Shown piece by piece: positions 34,601-44,156 of a DNA stretch of 64,000 bases. Below the pieces are notes generated by a model. It searched no databases, was not told the origin of the DNA, and saw nothing but the letters and a program-made list of their open reading frames with translations. Each line of letters opens with the position of its first letter. The first letter of the stretch is position 1. This stretch comes from JAOAPY01 sp038237475 (GTDB taxonomy: Bacteria; Acidobacteriota; Blastocatellia; Pyrinomonadales; Pyrinomonadaceae). The translations under genes were made by a program, and so were the position numbers. The stretch is taken from the NCBI GenBank assembly GCA_038237475.1, contig JBBRYS010000005.1:248001-312000 (forward strand), in the 5' to 3' direction.

Positions 34601-36619
34601 ATGACTGATGACAAGAATTTCCGGCGCCCGGAACTGAACCGCTTTGTCGGACGCATACTGTTTCTTACCGAAGACACTTCCCTAATTCGGCGGCAACTCG
34701 AGGGCGAAGACCTTGAGGGAGAACTCGCAGCCAAACTCGCTGCGGGTGAATTGCCGCTAATGAGCAACATCTCGACCGACGAGATCACGCCGGGCTGGGT
34801 TTGCTTTTACTACGACGAAACTCTGGGCCAATACGTCTATGTCGGCATGCGAGAGGGCGCTGTCAAGAAGGACGAGGTTAAGAACGGCGGCTTTGCGGTA
34901 GTTGTTTCCGGCTTGTCTAAAGGTTGTGGTTCGTCACGCGAGACCGCGCCGTACGCAGAGAAATGGGCCGGCATTCAACTGGTAATCGCTCAGAGTATCG
35001 AAAAGATCTACGGCCAGAATTCACAGAACATCGGACTGCTTACTTCGACCGATCTGAACCTGGTCCAACGAATTCGCGCTGGCGAAGAGATCGCTCTAAC
35101 AGAATTCACCAACGGTCTCGATCCCATTTCCAAAGACATCGTCGAATATGGCGGGTTGTTTAATTACAACAAGGCCCGCCTGGCCGGTGAGATCGCGCCG
35201 CCGCCGCTCGAGACCAAACCGCGCCCGATGACCATCGTGGAAAAGATCATTGCGCGACACGCTTTTGTGCGCGCCAGCGAGATCGGAGTAGCAGCAGTCA
35301 AACCGGGCGACTCGCTGTTTGCCGTCGCCGATGTGCGCTTCTCGCATGAATATGTGACTCCCATGGCCGAAGCCCTCTTCAAGCAGGCGCTCGGAGTTGA
35401 GGCACGCGTGACGGAAGCAGAGTCGGTCTTTGCCTTCCGCGACCACCTTACATTTCTCAGTAAAGTTATGTCTCCGAAACATCGTGAGATGGGACTGCTG
35501 GAAAAAGCCGATGGGCTCGCTACGACGCAGGAGAATTTCACTACCAACCAGGGCATCAGACTTTATGGCGAGAGTCCCGACGGGGGGTCGGAAGCAATCT
35601 GTCACAACGCGGTGGTCGAAGACCTGGCGCTGCCCGGACAGATCGTTATTGGCACCGACTCGCATACCTGCATGGCGGGCGTGCTGGGATGTTTTGCCTT
35701 CGGCGTGGGCTCAACCGATATGGCGAACGCGTGGTTCACGAAAGACATTCGCATCCGCGTTCCTGAAACTGTCCGCTATGTCTTGAAAGGAAAGAAACGC
35801 GCCGATGTCGCTGCCAAGGACGTCATGCTCGTCATCCTGGCCAGCGACTATATGAAGACCAGCAAGGGCATTGGTAAGGTGCTCGAGTTTGCCGGCGAGG
35901 ATCTGAAGAACTGGGCGATGGATGAACGCGCTACCCTGACGAATATGGCAGTTGAAGCGGGCGGCACGACCGGAATCATCGAGCCAGACGAAGTGACGCT
36001 CGACTACATCGTGCGCACGCGCGATCTCGATCCCAAAGAAGTGCGCAAGGGCTTTACGTTCAGCGATCCGGATGCGGAATATGCAGCTGTGTTTGAAATC
36101 GATCTGGATGAGATTAGGCCTATGGTCGCGCTGCCGGGAGATCCGCGCAATGGTATTCCTATTGACTCGCTGAGTGACGAAGTGCGCATCGATGCCGCTT
36201 ATGGCGGTTCCTGCACCGGCGGCAAGATGGCCGACATGGATATGTATGCCGAAGTGCTGCAGAACGCGCTTGCACAGGGTAAGCGTGTCGCGCCCGGAGT
36301 CCATCTCTACCTGCAGTTTGGTTCGCAGAAGATCAAGCAGTACGCACGCGAGAAAGGTTATATCGAGATCTTTGAGCGTGCCGGCGCGGAGATGATCGAT
36401 CCCAGCTGCGGCGCTTGTATCAACGCCGGGCCGGGCGCTTCGCCATCCGCCGAAACCGTCACCGTCAGTGCGCAGAACAGAAACTTTCCCGGCCGCAGCG
36501 GACCCGGCCAGTTATATCTTGCGTCACCCTACGTCGTCGCCGCCTCAGCCATCGCCGGGAAGATCGTAGAACCGCTTGAATTTCTGGGCGATCGCGAAGA
36601 AGAGTTAATCCCCGCTTAG
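34601..36619 (+). CDS. Aconitase-family hydro-lyase, swivel domain first (fused small and large subunits)
   Basis: 672 residues. The N-terminal 205 residues form the swivel (LeuD-like) domain: NISTDEITPGW, VVSGLSKGCGSSRETAPYAE and IEKIYGQNSQNIGLLTS. The catalytic (LeuC-like) part follows: IVIGTDSHTCMAGVLGCFAF, then the 4Fe-4S ligands Cys538 (GGSCTGG), Cys603 and Cys606 (DPSCGACINAGPG). The swivel-first order recalls AcnB but without its HEAT domain; AcnA and mitochondrial aconitase have the swivel last, and isopropylmalate dehydratases are usually two proteins. It isomerises an alpha- or beta-hydroxy acid by dehydration and rehydration; citrate, isopropylmalate or homocitrate cannot be chosen from motifs. 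AGAGGA precedes the ATG. Confidence 0.88.
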   Translation: MTDDKNFRRPELNRFVGRILFLTEDTSLIRRQLEGEDLEGELAAKLAAGELPLMSNISTDEITPGWVCFYYDETLGQYVYVGMREGAVKKDEVKNGGFAVVVSGLSKGCGSSRETAPYAEKWAGIQLVIAQSIEKIYGQNSQNIGLLTSTDLNLVQRIRAGEEIALTEFTNGLDPISKDIVEYGGLFNYNKARLAGEIAPPPLETKPRPMTIVEKIIARHAFVRASEIGVAAVKPGDSLFAVADVRFSHEYVTPMAEALFKQALGVEARVTEAESVFAFRDHLTFLSKVMSPKHREMGLLEKADGLATTQENFTTNQGIRLYGESPDGGSEAICHNAVVEDLALPGQIVIGTDSHTCMAGVLGCFAFGVGSTDMANAWFTKDIRIRVPETVRYVLKGKKRADVAAKDVMLVILASDYMKTSKGIGKVLEFAGEDLKNWAMDERATLTNMAVEAGGTTGIIEPDEVTLDYIVRTRDLDPKEVRKGFTFSDPDAEYAAVFEIDLDEIRPMVALPGDPRNGIPIDSLSDEVRIDAAYGGSCTGGKMADMDMYAEVLQNALAQGKRVAPGVHLYLQFGSQKIKQYAREKGYIEIFERAGAEMIDPSCGACINAGPGASPSAETVTVSAQNRNFPGRSGPGQLYLASPYVVAASAIAGKIVEPLEFLGDREEELIPA

Positions 36620-36714
36620 CTGATCAGTGGAACCGAGCCGGCGCAACGCACCAGGTTTTCGGAGAAGTTCAGCTCAGTGCAAAATAAGACTCTTTTTCGA
36701 GGTGAGCAGCCGAC

Positions 36715-36933
36715 TTAGACTGATTTCTTCCTTCCCTTAATTACAAGTATCGCGGCGATCACGGTGCCCACAAATGACAGGAAGAAAATAACTCCTGAAG
36801 CTATAAGTCCGGGTACGGATTCGTCAAAGCTTACGCGATTGCTGGTCATCGCAGGCAGCAGCAAACAGACGACAAAGCCAATACCCGACAAAGCCGTTAC
36901 TACGATGGCGATGACCAAACAGCCTATCTTCAT
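36715..36933 (-). CDS. Small two-helix membrane protein
   Basis: 72 residues from the ATG at 36933 (GGAG seven bases upstream). Two hydrophobic helices, about 3-28 and 45-65, are separated by a polar loop (TSNRVSFDESVPG), with a basic tail KGRKKSV. No family recognised. It lies 15 nt downstream of the tricorn gene's end on the same strand's opposite side of the aconitase gene, and may be translated from its own transcript. Confidence 0.6.
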   Translation of the reverse strand: MKIGCLVIAIVVTALSGIGFVVCLLLPAMTSNRVSFDESVPGLIASGVIFFLSFVGTVIAAILVIKGRKKSV

Positions 36934-36948
36934 AGTTTTCTCCAATGC

Positions 36949-39900
36949 TTACGGTCGTTTGCCCCAGGTGGGCGAAGGCGGTTCCTTTGTCGCTCGATCT
37001 ACCGGATGATCCTTCAACTGGCGCATGGCCTCAGCAACCGCTCGTTCGAGTTGCGGATCGTGACCGGCGATGACGTCCTTCGGCCAGTTCTCGACATCGA
37101 TGTCGGGGCCGACTCCTTCATTCTCAACGGCCCACCGGTTGTCCCTGGTGAAGAACCCTCCGCGGGGAGCAATCATCGACCCACCATCCACAAACGTCGG
37201 CGTATCGGCTGTGTGGACCAGGCCACCCCAGGTGCGCTTGCCCACCAGTAATCCGATCTTGCGGCGCTTGAACATGTAAGGCATCAGGTCTCCTCCTGAT
37301 CCCGCCATCTCGTTAATGATCATCACCTTGGGACCCCAGATTCCCGCCGCCGGACTGGTGAAGGGATAGCGATCGCCGGCCACATTATTGAAGTAGCCAT
37401 CGTAATCACGCTGCAGTACGTCGATGATGTAATCAGCCGCCGAACCGCCACCGTTAAATCGTTCGTCGACAACCGCGCCCTGCTTATCCTGCTGCGAAAA
37501 GTAATAGCGATTGAAACTGGTGTAGCCCGGCTGCCCGGTGTTGGGTAAATAGACGTAAGCCAGTTGACCATCCGACAACTTGTCGACCAGCCTGCGATTG
37601 GCTTCGACCCAGGCACGCGTGCGCAAGCCCTGTTCATTCGCGACCGGCACGACTGTCACCTGGCGCGCTCCTTCCATCGTCGGCTTCGCATTGACGGTCA
37701 AGGCAGTCTGCCGCGAGGCAGTGCCGTCGAGCAGTCGATAGATATTGTCCGGCGCTTTCAACTCAACGCCGTTTATCGCCAGGATGTAATCGCCAACTGC
37801 GACGTTGACGCCAGGCGTGGCCAGCGGCGCGCGTAGTTCGGGGTTCCAATTTTCATTGTCGTAAATCCGCGCCACTCGGTAGCGGCCGTTCTCGATAGTG
37901 AAGTCTGCTCCTAATAGTCCACCCTGCGATTGCGGCACACCTGGCATATCGCCGCCACGCACGTAAGAGTGCCCGATGGCGATCTCAGACCCCATCATGT
38001 CGAGCAGGTAATTCAGGTCAGCGCGATGCATTACGTAGGGCAAGAACCGGCCATACATTTCTTTCATCCGCGGCCAGTCGGATCCGTGCATGTTCGGAAC
38101 GTACAGATAGTCGCGTTGATTACGCCAGCCTTCGTTAAATATCTGTTTGAACTCTTCGCGGGGATCGAGATACATCCGCAGTCTTATATTCAGCCTGCCC
38201 AGCCCTGCCTGCGGCGGCATTCGATCAGCATCCACCAGGAACAGCGATGGAGCCGGCGGCGTGCCGCCCGGGCCACCTGGCCCCTGCCCGGCGCCTGCCG
38301 GAGGTGCGGCTCGATAGACGAGCTTATGACCGTCGGCACTGACTTCATACGCGGCGACGCCGCTTACAAAGGTCGCCGCTTTTCGATCGCTGAGCCGGTA
38401 ACGCTGCAGATCGCTGCCGCCCGGGCCAGTGCGAGTTGCTTCGAGGTAATAGACCGTGCCGTCAGCACCTGATTGCAGCTGCGAGTATTGCCGTTCGGGA
38501 ACGCCGGCGATCGAAACGACGCGCTCAGTTATGCCGTCGAAATCAATTGGCACTGAAACTGGTGGACGGGGACGCCGAGCCTGGGGTTGCTCACCCGTCT
38601 GCGGTTCTGCAGGAGTCTCTTCCGCGCCGCCGCGAGCTGGCCGATTGCCGCTGGTGTTTGGCGCGGCGCTGCCTACCCCCTTGTCTTCATCGCTCTCCGG
38701 CAGTAACGGACTCGCTTCGCCTTTCTTCAAGACTGCCAGGTAGAGTCCGAAGTTTTCATCATGGTCATAGGAAGTCATGTCGAGCCATTGCGAGCGCAGG
38801 CCAAAATCAGTCGAAGCCAGGAACCAAAGATACTTGCCGCTTGCATCCCAAACCGGCCAGACTGCGTCAGCCAAACCATCGGTGACCTGTTTACTTTCTC
38901 CGGTCTCAACATTGCTGACGAAGATGGCGTGATACATCGACTTGAGACGGCTGGCATACGCCACCCACTTCGAATCCGGACTCCAAACCGGGTTGAGTGT
39001 GCGCTGCGGCACCATCCAGGGATCGTTGCCGACAACTTTTGCGACGCCGCTCTCGATATCGAGCACCCATACGCGCAGATTGGTGTCGCTGAAAAGCAGC
39101 TTCTTTGAATCGGGTGACCAGGAAGGCGTGTAGTAATGAGTGGGATTCCTGAGCGCGATTTCTCTTGGCGGCGTGAGTCCATCCTGCGCTTCGATCACCA
39201 CTTTATACTCGCCGGATTTATCACTGAAGTAAGAGACGTATTTGCCATCGGGCGACCAGGCCGGATCGCGCTCAGCGGAGCCGCTGGAATTTGTCAGGTT
39301 GCGCACATCGCCCTTGTCCGCCGGAATTGTAAAAATTTCGCCGCGGGCTTCGACTACAACCCTCTTGCCGGTGGGCGAGAGCGCGATGTTGGCAATGCGA
39401 TTCGTCACATCCTGCCAATTCGGCATCATCCAGGGGAAGTCGCCGACGGCCGTGATACTGACGACTTGATCTTTGCCGGTCTTTGGATCCAACTCGTGAA
39501 CGTATCCGGCTTGTTCAAAGACGAGCGTGCCCGCTCCCGAGTTGAGCGCTTTCACATCAAAGTCAGTGAACTTTGTAAGCTGCGTGAGCTTCTTGGTTTT
39601 TGTCTGCCAGCTCCACACGTTCGCCACGCCATCGCGATCTGAGATGAAACAGACTGCGTCATCCAGCCAAACCGGATCCATGTCCTTTGAATCGGTCCAC
39701 GGCGGTGAGACGAGATCGAAACTCTTGAGATCGACGATCCAGATGGGCCGATTCTGGCCACCACGATAATTGCGGCGCTCTTCGTCCCATGAGTTGTTCA
39801 TGCGATAAGCGATGTGGCTCCCGTCGGCGGAGATTTTTCCCTGGTAGGCTCGCGGCAAAGGCATCGGTTCTTCGACACCGCCTTCGGCCGGGACCGTCCA

Positions 39901-40359
39901 AAAGCGCGGTGCCCCACTGGGAGCCCAGCTCGCACGGCCCGAGGAGAAGACTATCGACCTGCCATCGGGGGTCCATCCCTGTGCCTGATCGGCGCCTGGA
40001 TGCCACGTAAGTCGACGCGGCTCTCCACCATCGGCGCTCACAACATAGACATCGAGATTGCCCGCGTACTCGCCGCTGAAAGCGATCCATTTTCCATCTG
40101 GGGAAAATTCGGGGTTCAGTGTCTGTCCCTGAAAACTCGTTATGCGGCGAGCGCTGCCTCCACTTCTGGGCACGGTCCAGATATTGTTAGCATAGGCAAA
40201 CGAAATCTGCGTAGCGCTAACCGCCGGCGATCGCAACAGACGAGTTTGAGCGCTCGCCGAACTGGATATTGCCGCCAGCATGACAAAGGCGGCAATGACA
40301 GTGGAACGGAAGACGATCAGACTTCGGCAAGGCTCCGCTGGGAAAGAGAGCATCTGCAT
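36949..40359 (-). CDS. Tricorn protease homologue (S41 family), secreted
   Basis: 1136 residues. A signal peptide (to about ASAQ at 38) is followed by two beta-propeller blocks: a PD40/tricorn propeller (repeats such as PEFSPDGKWIAFSG, PAWSPDGKYVSYFS) and a second propeller up to about 640, then a Pro/Gly-rich stretch. The C1 helical domain holds His797 (AIGHSYVRGG), a PDZ domain follows (VAVGDYILAINGVELKAP), and the C2 domain has the nucleophile Ser1021 (MAGSGGDLMPY) and ENEGVGPDIDVE. Family members degrade peptides in large assemblies; the signal peptide places this one outside the cytoplasm. GGAGGA lies eight bases before the ATG. Confidence 0.93.
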   Translation of the reverse strand: MQMLSFPAEPCRSLIVFRSTVIAAFVMLAAISSSASAQTRLLRSPAVSATQISFAYANNIWTVPRSGGSARRITSFQGQTLNPEFSPDGKWIAFSGEYAGNLDVYVVSADGGEPRRLTWHPGADQAQGWTPDGRSIVFSSGRASWAPSGAPRFWTVPAEGGVEEPMPLPRAYQGKISADGSHIAYRMNNSWDEERRNYRGGQNRPIWIVDLKSFDLVSPPWTDSKDMDPVWLDDAVCFISDRDGVANVWSWQTKTKKLTQLTKFTDFDVKALNSGAGTLVFEQAGYVHELDPKTGKDQVVSITAVGDFPWMMPNWQDVTNRIANIALSPTGKRVVVEARGEIFTIPADKGDVRNLTNSSGSAERDPAWSPDGKYVSYFSDKSGEYKVVIEAQDGLTPPREIALRNPTHYYTPSWSPDSKKLLFSDTNLRVWVLDIESGVAKVVGNDPWMVPQRTLNPVWSPDSKWVAYASRLKSMYHAIFVSNVETGESKQVTDGLADAVWPVWDASGKYLWFLASTDFGLRSQWLDMTSYDHDENFGLYLAVLKKGEASPLLPESDEDKGVGSAAPNTSGNRPARGGAEETPAEPQTGEQPQARRPRPPVSVPIDFDGITERVVSIAGVPERQYSQLQSGADGTVYYLEATRTGPGGSDLQRYRLSDRKAATFVSGVAAYEVSADGHKLVYRAAPPAGAGQGPGGPGGTPPAPSLFLVDADRMPPQAGLGRLNIRLRMYLDPREEFKQIFNEGWRNQRDYLYVPNMHGSDWPRMKEMYGRFLPYVMHRADLNYLLDMMGSEIAIGHSYVRGGDMPGVPQSQGGLLGADFTIENGRYRVARIYDNENWNPELRAPLATPGVNVAVGDYILAINGVELKAPDNIYRLLDGTASRQTALTVNAKPTMEGARQVTVVPVANEQGLRTRAWVEANRRLVDKLSDGQLAYVYLPNTGQPGYTSFNRYYFSQQDKQGAVVDERFNGGGSAADYIIDVLQRDYDGYFNNVAGDRYPFTSPAAGIWGPKVMIINEMAGSGGDLMPYMFKRRKIGLLVGKRTWGGLVHTADTPTFVDGGSMIAPRGGFFTRDNRWAVENEGVGPDIDVENWPKDVIAGHDPQLERAVAEAMRQLKDHPVDRATKEPPSPTWGKRP

Positions 40360-40675
40360 TGAGTTGTTCCTCCGAGAAAACGCGATGATTTGCGCAATCC
40401 TTGTAGCATGAAGATCATGAGGCGAGCAATCCGAAAAGCCGGAGTTCCTGATCAGTTGCGGAACATAATTTCGTTATGGCCCGCTACGCCAAGGAATCAG
40501 AAACTAATTCTGGCTTCTAACGTACTAAGTGCGAATGGCAGTTCGGCTTTGGTTTCGCGGACAGAACCATCTAGTTCTCTGGCTAAGATTACTGAAACCT
40601 TGCAGCGATTGTACTGAGCCCAATCACATCGACAACGGGCGGCCTCGTTGTACTAACAATTAATTGGAGATGCAT
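40360..40675. other. Divergent promoter region, no gene seen
   Basis: About 315 bases between the divergent tricorn and M13 peptidase genes, so it must hold both promoters. I see no convincing repeat, RNA or coding signal in it. Confidence 0.4.
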
Positions 40676-42703
40676 ATGAAGATTTGGAATAAATACTTTG
40701 TCGCCTTCACGCTCCTCATTGCGATTAGTGTAGCGACTACTGTTGGCCAAAGTGGCCATGGCTATGACCTGGGGAGTTTAGACAAGGACACTCCGGCCTG
40801 CACTGATTTTTACCAGTACGCCAATGGCGGCTGGTTGGCTGCCAATCCGATCCCCGCAGCATACTCGAGCTGGGGAGTCGCGAATATCCTGAATGAGAAG
40901 ACCCGCGATCAACTACATGAAATCCTCGAGTCGGCTGCAAAAAACACCAAAGCTGTCAAAGGCAGCAGCGAGCAGAAAGTTGGCGACTACTACGCCAGCT
41001 GTATGGATGAGGCGAAGATCGAGGCAGAAGGCATTAAGCCGCTCGAGCCTGAGTTCGCGAGGATCGACAAGATCAGCAATCAGAAATCGCTGCAGGACGA
41101 GATTGGACACCTGCATTCGATCGGCATTAACGCGGTCTTCAGCTCGGGTGCGACCCAGGATTTCAAAAACAGTGCCGAAGTCACCGAGGGTGTAATCCAG
41201 GGCGGATTGGGGCTCCCCGATCGTGACTATTACATAGCTGCCGATAAGGCAAAAGTGCGCGACGAATATGTCAAGCACGTCGCTAAGATGTTCGAACTGC
41301 TGGGAAATGATCCGGCTAAGGCAGCCGCCGCAGCCCAAACGATCATGGCGCTCGAAACAAAGCTTGCTGAAGCTTCCCTTACAAGAGTCGAGTTAAGGGA
41401 TCCGGAAAAACTCTATCATCGCATGACCATGGTCCAGATGAAGGACGTAACGCCGGGTTTCGACTGGCCCAACTACTTCCAAAACACCGGCCTGAAAAAG
41501 AAGACTGATGTGAATGTCGCCACGCCGAATTTCTTTAAGGGCCTGGGAGAATGGTTGACTGCAACGTCGATCGCTGATTGGCAGACTTACCTTCGCTGGA
41601 ACGTGATCAACTCGACTGCGGCCGCGCTATCGTCGAAGTTTGTGGATGAAGATTTTAACTTCAAAGGAACGATCCTGCAGGGCAGGAAAGAGAATCTGCC
41701 ACGCTGGAAGCGTTGTGTTTCCGGAGCTGACGGCGCGCTGGGTGAGGCCCTGGGAGAAGTTTACGTGAAGACCGCATTCCCGCCGGCGGCTAAAACCCGT
41801 GCAGTCCAGATGGTGCACAATCTTGAGGCGGCATTGAAAAGCGACATCTCGACTCTTAGCTGGATGAGCGAGGCGACGCGCAAACAAGCTACCGTCAAGC
41901 TCGACGCCTTCCTTAACAAAATAGGTTATCCCGACAAGTGGCGCGACTATTCTTCACTGCAGGTCGACCGCTCGTCCTATGTCGCCAATCGCACGCGCGC
42001 GCGGGCTTTTGAAAATCTGAGAAACCTCGCAAAAGTCGGACAGCCGGTGGACCGCATGGAGTGGGGCATGTCACCGCCGACCTTAAACGCTTACTACAAC
42101 CCGCAGATCAATGAGATCGTTTTCCCGGCCGGCATTCTGCAGCCGCCCTTCTTCGACGCCTCAGCTGACGATGCGTTCAACTACGGTGGCATTGGCGCGG
42201 TTATCGGTCATGAAATGACGCATGGCTTTGACGATCAAGGCCGGCAATTCGACGCGACCGGCAACCTCGCCAACTGGTGGAGCGAAGCCGATCTCAAGGC
42301 TTTCAAGGAACGGGCGCAGTGTGTCATCGATCAGTTCAGCAGCTTTGAAGTCGAAAAGGGCCTGAACATGAACGGCAATCTGGTAGTCGGTGAATCCATC
42401 GCAGATCTCGGCGGTCTGGTGGTTGCTTATGCGGCGTTCGAAAAATCACAGGAAGGCAAACCACATGTGGTGATTGATGGCTTCACTCCTGAGCAGCGTT
42501 TTTTCCTGGGGTATGCGCGCGGCTGGGCCACAAACATGCGACCGGAGCTGGCGCGTTTGGTGGCTAACACCGACCCGCATCCGCTGAATAAATTCCGGGT
42601 CAATGGTCCGCTTTCGAACATGACGGAATTTGCCGCAGCCTTTCAATGCAAGGCAAGCGACACAATGGTGCGGCCCGAAAAAGAGCGTTGCCAGATCTGG
42701 TAA
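40676..42703 (+). CDS. M13 family (neprilysin/PepO) metallopeptidase, secreted
   Basis: 675 residues from the ATG at 40676, six bases after GGAG; in-frame starts at 40664 and 40670 would overlap the ribosome site. The signal peptide runs to about TVGQSG. The zinc site is AVIGHEMTHGFDDQGRQFD (HEMTH at 512-516), third ligand Glu573 in VGESIADLGG, with substrate-binding NAYYNPQINEIVFPAGI and the C-terminal PEKERCQIW. It is an oligopeptidase of the envelope or exterior. A strong terminator follows the gene. Confidence 0.95.
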   Translation: MKIWNKYFVAFTLLIAISVATTVGQSGHGYDLGSLDKDTPACTDFYQYANGGWLAANPIPAAYSSWGVANILNEKTRDQLHEILESAAKNTKAVKGSSEQKVGDYYASCMDEAKIEAEGIKPLEPEFARIDKISNQKSLQDEIGHLHSIGINAVFSSGATQDFKNSAEVTEGVIQGGLGLPDRDYYIAADKAKVRDEYVKHVAKMFELLGNDPAKAAAAAQTIMALETKLAEASLTRVELRDPEKLYHRMTMVQMKDVTPGFDWPNYFQNTGLKKKTDVNVATPNFFKGLGEWLTATSIADWQTYLRWNVINSTAAALSSKFVDEDFNFKGTILQGRKENLPRWKRCVSGADGALGEALGEVYVKTAFPPAAKTRAVQMVHNLEAALKSDISTLSWMSEATRKQATVKLDAFLNKIGYPDKWRDYSSLQVDRSSYVANRTRARAFENLRNLAKVGQPVDRMEWGMSPPTLNAYYNPQINEIVFPAGILQPPFFDASADDAFNYGGIGAVIGHEMTHGFDDQGRQFDATGNLANWWSEADLKAFKERAQCVIDQFSSFEVEKGLNMNGNLVVGESIADLGGLVVAYAAFEKSQEGKPHVVIDGFTPEQRFFLGYARGWATNMRPELARLVANTDPHPLNKFRVNGPLSNMTEFAAAFQCKASDTMVRPEKERCQIW

Positions 42704-42739
42704 GCGCACTTACACCTGAGTGAGGTTGTCTTTCAGGGT

Positions 42740-42778
42740 GGGGTTGCGCTCGCAAGATCGCAGCCCCGCGTTTTTTTT
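42740..42778 (+). terminator. Intrinsic terminator after the M13 peptidase gene
   Basis: Stem GGGGTTGCG (42740-42748) pairs with CGCAGCCCC (42759-42767), with one G-T pair and a 10-nt loop, followed by GCG and eight T residues (42771-42778). It starts 36 nt after the stop codon. Confidence 0.88.
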
Positions 42779-42906
42779 GACAGGACCGTGCATTAACGGA
42801 ACAAACTATTTTGCTCCCCAGCAAGAACCAGGCAGGCTCCGCATTGTTGTTGATCCACAACGCCGGGTACATAATGCGGTCGCTAAATCAGAGAGGAGAA
42901 ACACAC

Positions 42907-43857
42907 ATGATTTCCCAGAAATACTTTTACACCACCGGTCTCGCACTTTTGGTGTTTGTCGCCGGTGCTTTTGAGCAGGCTTCAGCGCAGAACGCACCTA
43001 TGCGCCTGCCCCGGCCCAGTCAGAAAGCCAGTGTCATGCAAACTGTCGGCGTCACCGACGTTACAATCACCTATAGCCGCCCGGGTGTGAAGGGCCGGGT
43101 CATCTGGGGCGACCCCCTGCCGTCACAAGCGGACGCGAAAGGCGAGGCTACTCTGGACAATCAAAACAATCGCCCCAAGGGTGCTGCAATTGTTCCCTGG
43201 GGCCACGTCTGGCGTGCCGGTGCAAACGAGGCTACCCGGTTTGAGGTCACTGACGACGTTACGATCAACGGCCAGAAGCTGGCAGCAGGCAAATACAGCC
43301 TGCACACGATTCCTACCAAAGATGAATGGACGATCGTTTTCAACAACGATGCAAACCAATGGGGCAGTTTCAGCTACGATCCTGCCAAAGACACTCTGCG
43401 GGTCAAGGTCAAGCCTGAGTGGGTAGCCGATAATCAGGAATGGCTCGAATACAGTATCCCGGTTGTAGGACCGAACTCTGCTCAGGTAGTCCTGCGTTGG
43501 GAAAAGATCCGAGTGCCATTCACTGTGGAAGTTCCAAACGTGGAAGCTGTATGGCGAGCAAAGGCAGAGGCTGCAGTGGCCGCCAATCCCAGCGATTGGA
43601 ACACTCCCCTGAGCGTCGCCGGGGCGTATGCCGACGCCGGCAAATGGGACGAAGCTTTAAACTGGTCCGAGCGGTCGATCAAGGCTCAGGAAAACTACGA
43701 CACCCTGCGTACTCGCGCGATACTATTATTTCGTGCCGGTCGCAGCGAAGATGGAGCGAAAGCAGCCGACCTGGCGATCGCTCGCGGTAAGGCTGACAAG
43801 AAAGACACCGCCGCTTTCGAAAAGCGGGTGGCGGAGTTGAAGGCCGCAAAGATGTAA
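42907..43857 (+). CDS. Secreted DUF2911 protein with C-terminal TPR-like region
   Basis: 316 residues from the ATG at 42907 (AGGAGA eight bases upstream). The signal peptide ends near EQASAQ. The DUF2911 domain spans about 30-190 (VTITYSRPGVKGRVIWG, VPWGHVWRAGANEATRF, LAAGKYSLHTIPTKDEWTI). The rest has TPR-like helices (GAYADAGKWDEALNWSERSI). DUF2911 proteins are common secreted proteins in Acidobacteriota and Bacteroidota; their role is unknown. It is separated from the M13 gene by a terminator, so it has its own promoter. Confidence 0.88.
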   Translation: MISQKYFYTTGLALLVFVAGAFEQASAQNAPMRLPRPSQKASVMQTVGVTDVTITYSRPGVKGRVIWGDPLPSQADAKGEATLDNQNNRPKGAAIVPWGHVWRAGANEATRFEVTDDVTINGQKLAAGKYSLHTIPTKDEWTIVFNNDANQWGSFSYDPAKDTLRVKVKPEWVADNQEWLEYSIPVVGPNSAQVVLRWEKIRVPFTVEVPNVEAVWRAKAEAAVAANPSDWNTPLSVAGAYADAGKWDEALNWSERSIKAQENYDTLRTRAILLFRAGRSEDGAKAADLAIARGKADKKDTAAFEKRVAELKAAKM

Positions 43858-43879
43858 CCGGACCTGAAAAGTAGAGTTA

Positions 43880-44080
43880 TCAGTCCGTGAAGCCGGCGAC
43901 TGATAGTAGCCCAGCAGTTTACTGCTGGTGGATTGGAGCCCACGTTTGGTAGTCTGTGAAACGGACGGCTGAATGATAGTCATCAGATCCCCAGACCTTT
44001 TCAGCCGTCCGCTTCACGGATTTCCTCTCAATTCCGTTCCGATCCCAGCGTTAAATCGCTGGGCTATTTTCAATCGTCCC
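43880..44080. repeat. Long composite palindrome, CAGCAG/GTCCG type
   Basis: Nested modules: GTCCGTGAAGCCGGCGACTG, CCCAGCAGTTTACTGCTGG, ACGGACGGCTGA near 43960, its inverse TCAGCCGTCCG near 44000, and CCCAGCG-TTAAAT-CGCTGGG near 44044-44063. A second large copy is at 52220-52440 and a fragment at 4733-4780. It lies between two plus-strand secreted-protein genes. Confidence 0.75.
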
Positions 44081-44156
44081 GGTTGCGGGCTGGAACACTG
44101 ATTCGTAACTCTGTATCGCTGTCGTAGCCGGCGTGACCCTGCTACCTCCACTCACT

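Noticed and set aside
35096..35665. Antisense open frame of 189 codons within the aconitase-family gene
   Set aside because: Opposite a conserved catalytic domain; no motif, no ribosome site.
43880..44080. Riboswitch or structured leader for the downstream TPR gene
   Set aside because: The same composite palindrome occurs between convergent genes at 52.3 kb, so it is a dispersed repeat rather than a leader of this gene.
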